Positions 1 through 5,513 of a stretch of DNA of 5,513 bases are shown here, in pieces. The stretch is from Candidatus Poseidoniaceae archaeon (lineage in GTDB: Archaea > Thermoplasmatota > Poseidoniia > Poseidoniales > Poseidoniaceae). Both the position numbers and the translations under genes were made by a program. Location: positions 468 through 5,980 of the forward strand of contig DUHJ01000100.1 in NCBI GenBank assembly GCA_013330925.1. Reading direction: 5' to 3'. Every line of letters starts with the position of its first letter. Positions within the stretch are counted from its first letter, which is position 1. The notes below the pieces were generated by a model. It searched no databases. It was given only the letters and a program-made list of their open reading frames with translations, and was not told the DNA's origin.

Positions 1-910
1 TGCCGCCAGCACCGCCACCACCGCCCGAGCCGCCGGCTCCCGTACCTCCGTTTGGTGAGACGCCCGGGTCTCCGCCTGCGCCTTCGGCAAGCAAGGAGCC
101 GTTGACGATCAAAGAACCGGCCCTGACGGTCAAGAGCCCTCCTCCGTGGCCGCCGTACGCGTCGCCGTAGTTGTTGTTGCCAGAAACGTCGCCTCCGGGG
201 CTGCCCATTTCCGTGCCGTTCCCGTACGTTGAGCCGCCGCTTCCGCCGCTGGTCCCGCCACCGGCACCACCGGCACCTCCATGGCCACCGCCACCGGCGC
301 CATCGCTGCGTCCGTTGACAGGTGTGGTGGTGGATGCCCCCGTCCCGGTTCCGCTGCTTGCGGCACCGTTCACCGAAATGGAGGTGCCAGTCTCGAGGAT
401 GATCTCGCGAGCAACGATGGTCAGGTTGGTCCCCGTCACGCTCCCGCACACGGCTCCATTGCACACCAAATGAAGCGTGTCAAAGGTGTTCAGACCGGTC
501 CACTGCACGGCCGTGGAAACCTGCTGGCTGGTGTTTCCCGATTGTGGAGGGCCACCAAGCGTGGTTGTGAGGGCGAGGCCGTTGCTTCCAATGCTCATGT
601 TCGTTGGCGTTCCCGTCAGGGTGCCGGCCGAAAACCCGTACACCGATTGCCCGGAAACCTGCACGGGTTCGAGGGTGAGGTTGACCTCACCTGATGCGAG
701 GCCTGCACCCGGCATGGCATCGAAGGCGACGGACCCACTGCAACCCGAACAGAGTGAATTCGAGTGTTCGGTGCCTCCGTCTGAGAAGGTCGTCTCGGTT
801 GAGTTCCACGCCGCAGATGGGTGGGCTGGTCCGTCCTCAAGGGCGGCCGGAACCATGGGCATCGTCAGGGCCGTGAGCATGAGCAAGGCGAACAGAAGGG
901 CGTTGCGCAT
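1..910 (-). CDS. Secreted glycine-rich protein with beta-solenoid-like repeats (N-terminal part)
   Basis: Open reading frame of 303 codons with no stop, cut by the left edge, so the C-terminus is missing. The start at 910 gives a classic signal peptide: Arg2, a hydrophobic stretch over residues 4-20, and a likely cleavage after the Val-Pro-Ala at 20-22. An in-frame stop lies five codons upstream and no other in-frame start lies between. The mature protein begins with a Ser/Thr/Asn-rich region holding a CSGC pair (Cys54, Cys57) and a second pair (Cys150, Cys155). From residue 201 on, 46 of 103 residues are Gly. Two similar strand segments, 163-183 and 260-278, share the pattern L-T-[IV]-x-A-x-x-[IL]-I-[LV], then G-[ST]-[IL] and a closing G-A, and each adjoins a Gly-rich loop. 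This looks like the rungs of an extracellular beta-helix. Cell-surface or released location is inferred; function is unknown. It begins 38 bases after uvrA and has no clear SD. Confidence 0.85.
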   Translation of the reverse strand, partial: MRNALLFALLMLTALTMPMVPAALEDGPAHPSAAWNSTETTFSDGGTEHSNSLCSGCSGSVAFDAMPGAGLASGEVNLTLEPVQVSGQSVYGFSAGTLTGTPTNMSIGSNGLALTTTLGGPPQSGNTSQQVSTAVQWTGLNTFDTLHLVCNGAVCGSVTGTNLTIVAREIILETGTSISVNGAASSGTGTGASTTTPVNGRSDGAGGGGHGGAGGAGGGTSGGSGGSTYGNGTEMGSPGGDVSGNNNYGDAYGGHGGGLLTVRAGSLIVNGSLLAEGAGGDPGVSPNGGTGAGGSGGGGGAGG

Positions 911-929
911 GGCGCCCGGTAGCCGTCAT

Positions 930-946
930 CACGTTTGATTGACGTG
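930..946. repeat. Short inverted repeat between uvrA and the secreted-protein gene
   Basis: CACGT (930-934) and ACGTG (942-946) are perfect 5-base arms around a 7-base spacer. The repeat fills much of the 38-base gap between the uvrA stop and the start at 910. It could be an operator or a weak hairpin. No T-tract follows on the minus strand, so a simple terminator is not supported, and a repeat of this size can occur by chance. Confidence 0.2.
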
Positions 947-948
947 GT

Positions 949-3906
949 TCAATGGCTTGACCGGGTGGACAACATCTCTGCGAGGAAGCGACCCGTGTGG
1001 CTCGCTGGATTGGCCGCGACCTCTTCGGGGGTGCCGGTGGCCACCACGGTGCCGCCACGGCCACCGCCTTCCGGACCCAAATCGATGACGTGGTCGGCGC
1101 ATTTTACGACGTCGAGGTGGTGTTCGATCACCACGACCGTGTGCCCTTTTCCACGGAGTTCAAGCAACACGTCCACCAATTTCTGGACGTCGCTGAAGGA
1201 AAGACCGGTGGTCGGCTCGTCCAGGATGTAGACGGTGTGCCGGTTGGGCGGACGGCGCAATTCACTGGCCAACTTCACCCGCTGCGCTTCGCCCCCCGAC
1301 AAGGTGGTGGCGGGCTGGCCGAGCCGAATGTAGTCCAAACCGACGGCCGAGAGCGTGGCAAGGGTTCGGTGGATTTTGCGGTGGTTTGCAAAGAAATCCA
1401 CCGCTTCACCGACCGGCATCTGGAGCACGTCGTGGATGGTCTTCCCTTTCCACGTGACTTCCAAGCATTCTCGGGTGTAGCGCTTGCCCTCGCAATTGTC
1501 GCAGGTGATCCACACGTCAGGAAGGAAATTCATTTCCAATTTGATGGAGCCGCCGCCCTTGCACGCTTCACAGCGTCCGCCTTTGACGTTGAATGAGAAG
1601 GTGCCTGGCGTGTATCCGCGTTCTTTCGCAAGGGTGGTTTTGGCGAAGAGGCCACGGATTTCATCGAAGACCTTCGTGTAGGTTGCGGGGTTTGAACGAG
1701 GGGTTCGTCCGATGGGGGATTGGTCGATGATGATCGCTTTGTCGACCTGATCCAATCCGTCGATGGTCTTGTGCTTCCCCGGTGTTGCATCCGCGTTGTG
1801 CAGGTGCCGTTGGAGGGCTGGAGCAAGGATGCCGGACACGAGGGAGGATTTGCCTGAGCCGGACACGCCGGTGACGGCGGTCAACAACCCGAGCGGAACG
1901 TCCACGTCGATGCCTTGGAGGTTGTTGTGTGTGGCGCCTTTTACGCGCAAACGTCGCCCCCGCTTGGCCTTCATGCGTTGTTCTGGCACGGCGATGCTGC
2001 GGCGGCCGGCGAGGTAATCGCCGGTGATCGAGCCTTTCGTGGCCATCACTTCTTCCGGCGGCCCGTTGGCCACGATGGCTCCGCCTTCCAGGCCGGCGCC
2101 GGGACCAAGGTCGCACAACCAATCGGCTTGGCGCAGCGTGTCTTCGTCGTGTTCGACCACCACGAGGGTGTTCCCAAGGTCGGACAATTCACGGAGGGTC
2201 TCCAACAAGCGTGCGTTGTCGCGCTGGTGCAAACCGATGGACGGTTCATCCAGAACGTACATCACGCCCGTCAAACGCGAGCCGATTTGGGTGGCAAGGC
2301 GGATGCGTTGGCTCTCTCCGCCAGAGAGGGTGTTCGCGCGACGGTCGAGCGTCAAGTAATCGAGGCCGACGCTGTCGAGGAAACTCAGGCGCGATTCGAT
2401 TTCCTTGAGGATCTCGCGTCCGATGAACAGGCTGCGCTCGTCGAGGGATTCGGCGCTGTCCGCCCAGGCTTCGGGAGGACCAACTTCAGCATCGGGCCAC
2501 CATGCACGGACCAACGCCAACGCTTCGTGCACCGCAGCCATCGAAATTTCTGGCAAGCGGAGTCCGCCGACCGTCACGCTTCGTGCGGCGCGGTTGAGTT
2601 TCTCCCCGGCACACGCAGGACACGGCAGGTCCGTCATGCAGGAAATCAACCGGGCTCGTGTGCGCTCAGAGGTGGTTTCTGTGTAGGTTTTCTCCAGACG
2701 TGCAATGATGCCCTCCCACGGCCTGTTCATTTGGTACACAGAACCGTTGTCGGATTCAAAGTGGAAATGGATGACCGTGGATCCTGAGCCGTGCATTAAG
2801 ATGTCACGGTGGTCCTCCTCGAGGAGGTCAAAGGGGGTTCGAATTGGAATGCCGTAATGGTCCGCGACCTGAATCATCAGTCGCTTGTACCATGCCGGTG
2901 ACATGGACTGGCGCCAAGGGAGCACGGCGCCTTGTTCGATGGTGAGGGTGCCGTCGACGACCAGGTCTTCGCTGAAGCGTCGTTGCACCCCAATGCCTTG
3001 GCAATCCGGGCAGGCTCCGAGCGGGGAGTTGAAGGAAAACACGCGAGGTGAAAGTTCGGGCATGAACGCGCCGTGATCTGGGCATGCGAAATCCTCGGAC
3101 CAAGCGATGGTCTGACCGGATTCCGTCGATCGCGCTCGGCTTCCTTCGCTCAACTCAGCATCGTCTTCAGGAGCCTCCAAACTTTCGACATGGACGCTGC
3201 CTGAACCCAGACGAAGCGCTTGCTCGATGGCTTCTGTGAGGCGTTGACGGCGGTCCCTCGTGCAACGGAAGCGGTCGATGCGGGCATCGACGTCGTGCCG
3301 GTAGGCCTTGTCGAGGGTGGGTGGCGCCTCAAAATCAGCATCGTGACCGTTGACGCGCCCGGCCAGCAACCCCTGCTCAACCAGTTGGCGGAACAGGTCC
3401 GCATGCGTTCCCTTGCGTGCCCGGACAATGGGGCTCCAGATGGCCACAGCGTGCCCTTCGAGCTGCCAAAGCACGTCATCGACGATCTCCTGAACCGTCC
3501 GTCGTGCGACCTCACGGCCGCATTCGGGACAGTGGGGCTTGCCCACACGGGCCCAGAGCAAACGAAGGTAGTCCTGGATCTCCGTCACCGTAGCCACCGT
3601 GGACCGGGGGTTGTGCGAACCTTGCTTTTGGTCGATGGAAATGGCCGGAGACAGGCCTTCAATGCCGTCGCAATCGGCTTTTTTCATCTGCCCGATGAAC
3701 TGTCGTGCATAGGAGGAAAGCGATTCCACATAGCGTCGTTGCCCTTCGGCGTACAGCGTGTCAAAGGCAAGCGAAGATTTGCCGGAACCGGAGACGCCGC
3801 TGACCACGACGAAGCACCCCCGAGGCAGGCGGACGTCGATGTCCTGCAGGTTGTGGGTCCGCGCTCCACGGACCTCAATCCATCCTGCATCGCCAAGGTT
3901 CGACAT
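949..3906 (-). CDS. uvrA: UvrA, excinuclease ABC subunit A (nucleotide excision repair damage sensor)
   Basis: Complete 985-residue protein, slightly longer than the roughly 940 residues of Escherichia coli UvrA. As a dimer UvrA scans DNA for bulky damage and loads UvrB, which recruits UvrC for incision; it acts in the cytoplasm on the chromosome. Both ABC modules are intact. Walker A sites GVSGSGKSS are at 37-45 and 680-688, signatures LSGGESQR at 527-534 and LSGGEAQR at 869-876, Walker B Asp553-Glu554 and Asp896-Glu897, and switch histidines His586 and His929. Cys pairs occur at 126/129 and 429/432. The insertion-domain zinc site reads Cys275-x2-His278 and Cys299-x2-Cys302, with His in place of the usual second Cys. 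The C-terminal zinc finger is the standard C-x2-C-x19-C-x2-C (779, 782, 802, 805), which in characterised UvrA helps read damage. The start is 50 bases after the upstream pseudouridine synthase stop; the only SD-like bases (GAGG) sit very close to the ATG. Cotranscription with its neighbours is likely. uvrB and uvrC are not in the window. Confidence 0.98.
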   Translation of the reverse strand: MSNLGDAGWIEVRGARTHNLQDIDVRLPRGCFVVVSGVSGSGKSSLAFDTLYAEGQRRYVESLSSYARQFIGQMKKADCDGIEGLSPAISIDQKQGSHNPRSTVATVTEIQDYLRLLWARVGKPHCPECGREVARRTVQEIVDDVLWQLEGHAVAIWSPIVRARKGTHADLFRQLVEQGLLAGRVNGHDADFEAPPTLDKAYRHDVDARIDRFRCTRDRRQRLTEAIEQALRLGSGSVHVESLEAPEDDAELSEGSRARSTESGQTIAWSEDFACPDHGAFMPELSPRVFSFNSPLGACPDCQGIGVQRRFSEDLVVDGTLTIEQGAVLPWRQSMSPAWYKRLMIQVADHYGIPIRTPFDLLEEDHRDILMHGSGSTVIHFHFESDNGSVYQMNRPWEGIIARLEKTYTETTSERTRARLISCMTDLPCPACAGEKLNRAARSVTVGGLRLPEISMAAVHEALALVRAWWPDAEVGPPEAWADSAESLDERSLFIGREILKEIESRLSFLDSVGLDYLTLDRRANTLSGGESQRIRLATQIGSRLTGVMYVLDEPSIGLHQRDNARLLETLRELSDLGNTLVVVEHDEDTLRQADWLCDLGPGAGLEGGAIVANGPPEEVMATKGSITGDYLAGRRSIAVPEQRMKAKRGRRLRVKGATHNNLQGIDVDVPLGLLTAVTGVSGSGKSSLVSGILAPALQRHLHNADATPGKHKTIDGLDQVDKAIIIDQSPIGRTPRSNPATYTKVFDEIRGLFAKTTLAKERGYTPGTFSFNVKGGRCEACKGGGSIKLEMNFLPDVWITCDNCEGKRYTRECLEVTWKGKTIHDVLQMPVGEAVDFFANHRKIHRTLATLSAVGLDYIRLGQPATTLSGGEAQRVKLASELRRPPNRHTVYILDEPTTGLSFSDVQKLVDVLLELRGKGHTVVVIEHHLDVVKCADHVIDLGPEGGGRGGTVVATGTPEEVAANPASHTGRFLAEMLSTRSSH

Positions 3907-3956
3907 GGGCCTCAGCGGAAGTTTCGGTCAACGGTTCTTGAATCCCTGCCTATGGC

Positions 3957-4835
3957 TCAGGTCAAGAAAGGGACCGGGGCTTCGAACCGCACCGGTTCTT
4001 CGGACTCGGGGTGCAAGAATTCCAGCGCGAAGGCATGCAGGGCCACCCGACCCAGCGGGTCGGCCGTGGCGCCATGGAGGGCGTCGCCGACGATCGGGCA
4101 ACCAAGTTTCCGCATGGCCATGCGGATTTGATGCCGGCGCCCGGTTTCGATGAGAAGTTCAACGTCGGCCACCAAACCGTCCTCGTCGAGGACCCGGTAA
4201 TGTGTGATGGCCTCTCGTGCGCCGCGGAACCCTGACTTGACCTCCCGTACGTTCAGGTGACTGTCTTCGACGAGGTGGGCGACGACCGTTCCATGCGGGT
4301 CTTCGGGACATCCTTCGGTCAACGCGCGGTAGATGCGGTGAACGTCGCGATCGGCGAATTGCCGTTGCAGCTCTTCCTTGTGGCGGACGTGTCGTGCAAA
4401 CACCATCACGCCCGAGGTCTCTCGGTCCAAACGATGGACAACGTGGACCCAAGCACGTTCGCCGTGGTGGGCTCGCACGTGCGCCACGCATCGGCCGTGA
4501 AGGGTGTCGTCTTCGAGTTTGTTCGTGGCCACCGACAACAGGCCTGCCGGCTTGTCAACCACCAAAATGGCGTCGTCCTCGAACAACACGTCCAACTTCG
4601 GGCCCTTCGGGCGCTTGAGCGGTGCTGGGTGCTGTTCAGACGCGGTGGTCCTGGCCACCACCTCCACCGTCTGGCCGGCTGAGAGTTCGGTTTTCGCCGC
4701 GTGGACTGAGGCTCCGTCAACATGCACGCGTCCTTGGGTCAGCATGCGCCGGAGGGTGCCGGTGGAACTGTCAGGATGGATGCGCCGAAGGGCGTCCATG
4801 AGGGTCTCACCGTCCTTGCCCTCCGTTCCCGGCAT
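3957..4835 (-). CDS. RluA-family RNA pseudouridine synthase with S4 domain (RluC/RluD type)
   Basis: Complete 292-residue protein. It converts specific uridines in RNA, usually 23S rRNA in this family, to pseudouridine; the target site cannot be read from the sequence. Residues 9-60 are an S4 RNA-binding domain (core [19 protein letters not shown] at 23-41). The catalytic domain starts near 80 with the [20 protein letters not shown] block (81-100). The catalytic motif HRLDRETSG at 134-142 places the catalytic Asp at 137. Further family motifs are TGRRHQIRM (231-239), VGDALHG (249-255) and the [11 protein letters not shown] block (266-276). Length and the S4 domain fit RluC/RluD rather than short RluA, so no symbol is given. 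The start at 4835 is preferred because residues 10-12 (ETL) are part of the S4 fold. An internal ATG at 4799 has a better SD (GGTGA) but would trim that domain. In-frame codons upstream end at a stop at 4893-4895. It heads the leftward gene block, with uvrA 50 bases downstream. Confidence 0.93.
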   Translation of the reverse strand: MPGTEGKDGETLMDALRRIHPDSSTGTLRRMLTQGRVHVDGASVHAAKTELSAGQTVEVVARTTASEQHPAPLKRPKGPKLDVLFEDDAILVVDKPAGLLSVATNKLEDDTLHGRCVAHVRAHHGERAWVHVVHRLDRETSGVMVFARHVRHKEELQRQFADRDVHRIYRALTEGCPEDPHGTVVAHLVEDSHLNVREVKSGFRGAREAITHYRVLDEDGLVADVELLIETGRRHQIRMAMRKLGCPIVGDALHGATADPLGRVALHAFALEFLHPESEEPVRFEAPVPFLT

Positions 4836-4890
4836 GCTTCGGCATCGGGGCTTGAGGGATGAGGCATCCGGTGGGTTTCGGTGTGCCCCA

Positions 4891-4913
4891 TTTCACTTAA
4901 CGTTGAAATATTC
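4891..4913. promoter_or_regulatory. AT-rich patch, candidate bidirectional core promoter
   Basis: This is the most AT-rich stretch of the gap between the leftward pseudouridine synthase and the rightward genes. It contains the palindrome AATATT (4907-4912) inside TTGAAATATTC, which resembles an archaeal BRE/TATA box on the plus strand. Its complement GAATATTTC could serve the minus strand. There is also a palindrome AACGTT (4899-4904) and TTTCA/TGAAA arms (4891-4895, 4904-4908). On archaeal spacing, plus-strand transcription would begin near 4934, about 20 bases ahead of the ATG at 4956, and minus-strand transcription near 4880. This is inference from base composition and position only. Confidence 0.3.
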
Positions 4914-4914
4914 T

Positions 4915-4961
4915 GGCCGGTGATTGTTTCCGTCCGCCTGGACAGGAGATGAAACATGGCC
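4915..4961 (+). other. Nested inverted repeat: possible structured mRNA leader around an SD and ATG
   Basis: Read as plus-strand RNA, three helices nest on each other. GGCCG (4915-4919) pairs with TGGCC (4957-4961) with one G-U pair. GTTTC (4926-4930) pairs with GAAAC (4951-4955). GTCC (4932-4935) pairs with GGAC (4940-4943) around a GCCT tetraloop. The SD AGGAG (4944-4948) falls in the unpaired 3' side between the inner helices, and the ATG at 4956-4958 sits at the base. Such a fold could control translation of the small ORF, or be part of an unannotated RNA. If transcription starts near 4934, the outer strands would be missing and the fold would not form. No known riboswitch class is recognised. 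Confidence 0.28.
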
Positions 4962-5036
4962 GTCGAATCCGCAGAACACCACCACACCACGGTGGACTCG
5001 GGTCACGGCCAGTGCCATCGTCGTCGTTTCGATTGA
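4956..5036 (+). CDS. Possible His-rich microprotein, 26 residues
   Basis: Short ORF of 26 codons ending in TGA. It has the clearest ribosome-binding site in the window: AGGAG at 4944-4948 with a 7-base spacer before the ATG. The peptide carries a His triplet at 8-10, more His at 17 and 21, Cys20 beside His21, and a basic Arg triplet at 22-24, so it could bind metal or nucleic acid, but this is only composition. It has no signal peptide or membrane segment and no family I recognise. A GC hairpin begins four bases after the stop. It could equally be a leader peptide ahead of the tRNA and downstream gene, or a chance ORF; at this length coding bias cannot decide. Confidence 0.33.
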   Translation: MAVESAEHHHTTVDSGHGQCHRRRFD

Positions 5037-5039
5037 TGT

Positions 5040-5088
5040 CGATGCGTCGCCCTTGCCGGGCGACACCCACAGAAGGCCGAGCGCATCG
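5040..5088 (+). other. Two-tier hairpin between the small ORF and the tRNA gene
   Basis: CGATGCG (5040-5046) pairs perfectly with CGCATCG (5082-5088). Inside it TCGCCC (5047-5052) pairs with GGGCGA (5058-5063) around a TTGCC loop; the inner helix can take a seventh pair (5046/5064) at the expense of the outer one. The remaining bases 5064-5081 form a single-stranded side loop. It has no T-run after it, so it is not a standard intrinsic terminator. It may be a processing or regulatory element ahead of the tRNA, or part of an unknown small RNA. Confidence 0.28.
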
Positions 5089-5113
5089 TCGGATGCCGTG
5101 GCCTTAGTCTCGG

Positions 5114-5188
5114 GGGGGCATGGTGTAATGGAGAGCACAACAGGCTGCGAAGCTGTAGATCCGGGTTCGATTCCCGGTGCCCCTTCCA
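5114..5188 (+). tRNA. tRNA-Arg, anticodon GCG
   Basis: Full cloverleaf without an intron, with CCA encoded at 5186-5188. The acceptor stem is 5114-5120 with 5178-5184 (G1-U72 wobble at the end). The D stem is 5123-5126 with 5135-5138 and the D loop keeps the GG pair at 5130-5131. The anticodon stem is 5140-5144 with 5152-5156, and the 7-base loop CTGCGAA has U33 at 5146 and anticodon GCG at 5147-5149, reading CGC and CGU. The variable loop is 4 bases (5157-5160). The T stem CCGGG/CCCGG (5161-5165, 5173-5177) encloses TTCGATT. Two oddities are a G31-G39 mismatch closing the anticodon loop and U as discriminator base (5185), which is not the common A or G of tRNA-Arg. No TATA-like element is visible 25-30 bases upstream. 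Confidence 0.85.
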
Positions 5189-5213
5189 CTCACAAACAGA
5201 TGGAGTTGGGACA

Positions 5214-5513
5214 ATGACGAACAACGATGCATGGGATGACGTGAATTGGGACTTGGATTTCGAGTCCTTCGAATGGATGGTGCACTTGGCGGCTTGCTTC
5301 AACCGCCATCTTCCACCGAACGCTCCATGGGCGGTGTGGCCAGACTGGTCCAGTGACATGCCGGGGTATGTGATCGATGATCATCGCCCGGGATGGCTCT
5401 CTGCCCTTCGCCTCGTTCACACTCATCCAAGAATTTCTGTCAAGGGAGACGCCGTCTCCGTGACCGATTCGATGGGCACAGCGAGGACCTTGGAGGACGT
5501 GGACGTCAGTTCC
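5214..5513 (+). CDS. Unrecognised acidic, Trp-rich protein (N-terminal 100 residues)
   Basis: Open frame of 100 codons running off the right edge. The start at 5214 is chosen because GGAG at 5202-5205 lies 8 bases upstream; the frame stays open further back but only by reading through the tRNA. The first 25 residues are strongly acidic (Asp5, 8, 9, 13, 15; Glu17, 20). The protein has seven Trp in 100 (7, 12, 21, 39, 42, 45, 62), unusually many, and a Pro/Trp-rich stretch at 34-45. There is no signal peptide or membrane segment, so it is probably cytoplasmic. Residues 69-71 are His-Thr-His followed by Pro, and Ser82-x2-Asp85 follows. This recalls the JAMM metalloprotease motif, but the spacing is 10 instead of 7 and no catalytic Glu is certain. 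It lies 25 bases after the tRNA and is probably cotranscribed. No family is assigned. Confidence 0.75.
   Translation, partial: MTNNDAWDDVNWDLDFESFEWMVHLAACFNRHLPPNAPWAVWPDWSSDMPGYVIDDHRPGWLSALRLVHTHPRISVKGDAVSVTDSMGTARTLEDVDVSS

Noticed and set aside
171..473. Proline-rich plus-strand ORF with repeated Pro-Pro
   Set aside because: It is the complement of the Gly-rich loops of the minus-strand secreted protein (GGN codons read as NCC); the signal peptide supports the minus strand.
1915..2787. Long plus-strand ORF (290 codons) opposite uvrA
   Set aside because: It lies entirely antisense to well-conserved UvrA motifs and shows no family motifs; long antisense frames are common in GC-rich coding DNA.
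3220..4131. Plus-strand ORF of 303 codons across the uvrA start and the pseudouridine synthase end
   Set aside because: It runs antisense across two confirmed genes and their gap, with no recognisable domain.
4799..4799. Internal ATG at 4799 as the true start of the pseudouridine synthase
   Set aside because: It has a better SD, but it would remove the first residues of the S4 domain; kept only as an alternative.
5112..5118. Run of seven G, possibly an extra G-1 as in tRNA-His
   Set aside because: The anticodon is GCG, not GTG, and position 73 is U rather than C, so it cannot be a tRNA-His.
5161..5188. tRNA 3' end as an integration (attachment) site
   Set aside because: No second copy of the T-arm sequence, integrase or phage gene is seen in the window.
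5037..5213. Upstream extension of the last gene, in frame with the 26-codon ORF, suggesting TGA readthrough into one long protein
   Set aside because: The frame is open from 5037, but it would have to be translated through the tRNA, and a good SD and ATG exist at 5202-5216. The shared frame has a one-in-three chance.
4893..5217. ORFs of about 97-98 codons on both strands across the tRNA
   Set aside because: Both read through the tRNA cloverleaf; peptides of this kind over tRNA genes are frequent spurious calls.

Overview
The window is a compact, GC-rich stretch of a prokaryotic chromosome. It has a leftward block of three genes (secreted glycine-rich protein, UvrA, RluA-family pseudouridine synthase) and a rightward block (possible microprotein or structured leader, tRNA-Arg, start of an unrecognised protein). 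The two blocks diverge from a short AT-rich patch near 4890-4913. No mobile element, CRISPR array or rRNA is visible.

Organism: the sequence does not settle this. The tRNA anticodon reads GCG, the usual archaeal way to read CGC/CGU (most bacteria use ACG). The divergent region carries a TATA-like AT-rich core, and the last protein is acidic. UvrA and an RluD-like pseudouridine synthase are bacterial-type genes that also occur in some mesophilic archaea by transfer. A marine Poseidoniales-like (Marine Group II) euryarchaeon is my tentative favourite. A high-GC bacterium remains possible, because CCA is encoded in the tRNA and Shine-Dalgarno (SD) motifs precede the rightward ORFs.

Left part (1-910, minus): the N-terminal 303 residues of an exported protein, with a signal peptide, two CxxC/CxxxxC cysteine pairs, and two copies of a beta-strand rung each set next to long glycine-rich loops. 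It runs off the left edge. Middle (949-3906, minus): a complete UvrA, the damage-recognition ATPase of nucleotide excision repair. Then (3957-4835, minus): a complete S4-domain pseudouridine synthase. The gaps of 50 and 38 bases suggest one leftward transcription unit, though only the tight spacing supports this.

Right part: 4836-5113 has no large gene. It holds the AT-rich patch, a nested inverted repeat surrounding an SD and ATG, a 26-codon His-rich ORF and a two-part hairpin. tRNA-Arg(GCG) follows at 5114-5188, and only 25 bases later a Trp-rich acidic protein begins at 5214 and runs off the right edge. The tRNA has no obvious TATA element of its own, so the rightward genes may share one transcript that tRNA processing would cut. 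The best candidates for something undescribed are this rightward leader/microprotein/tRNA/acidic-protein arrangement and the secreted glycine-rich solenoid protein.
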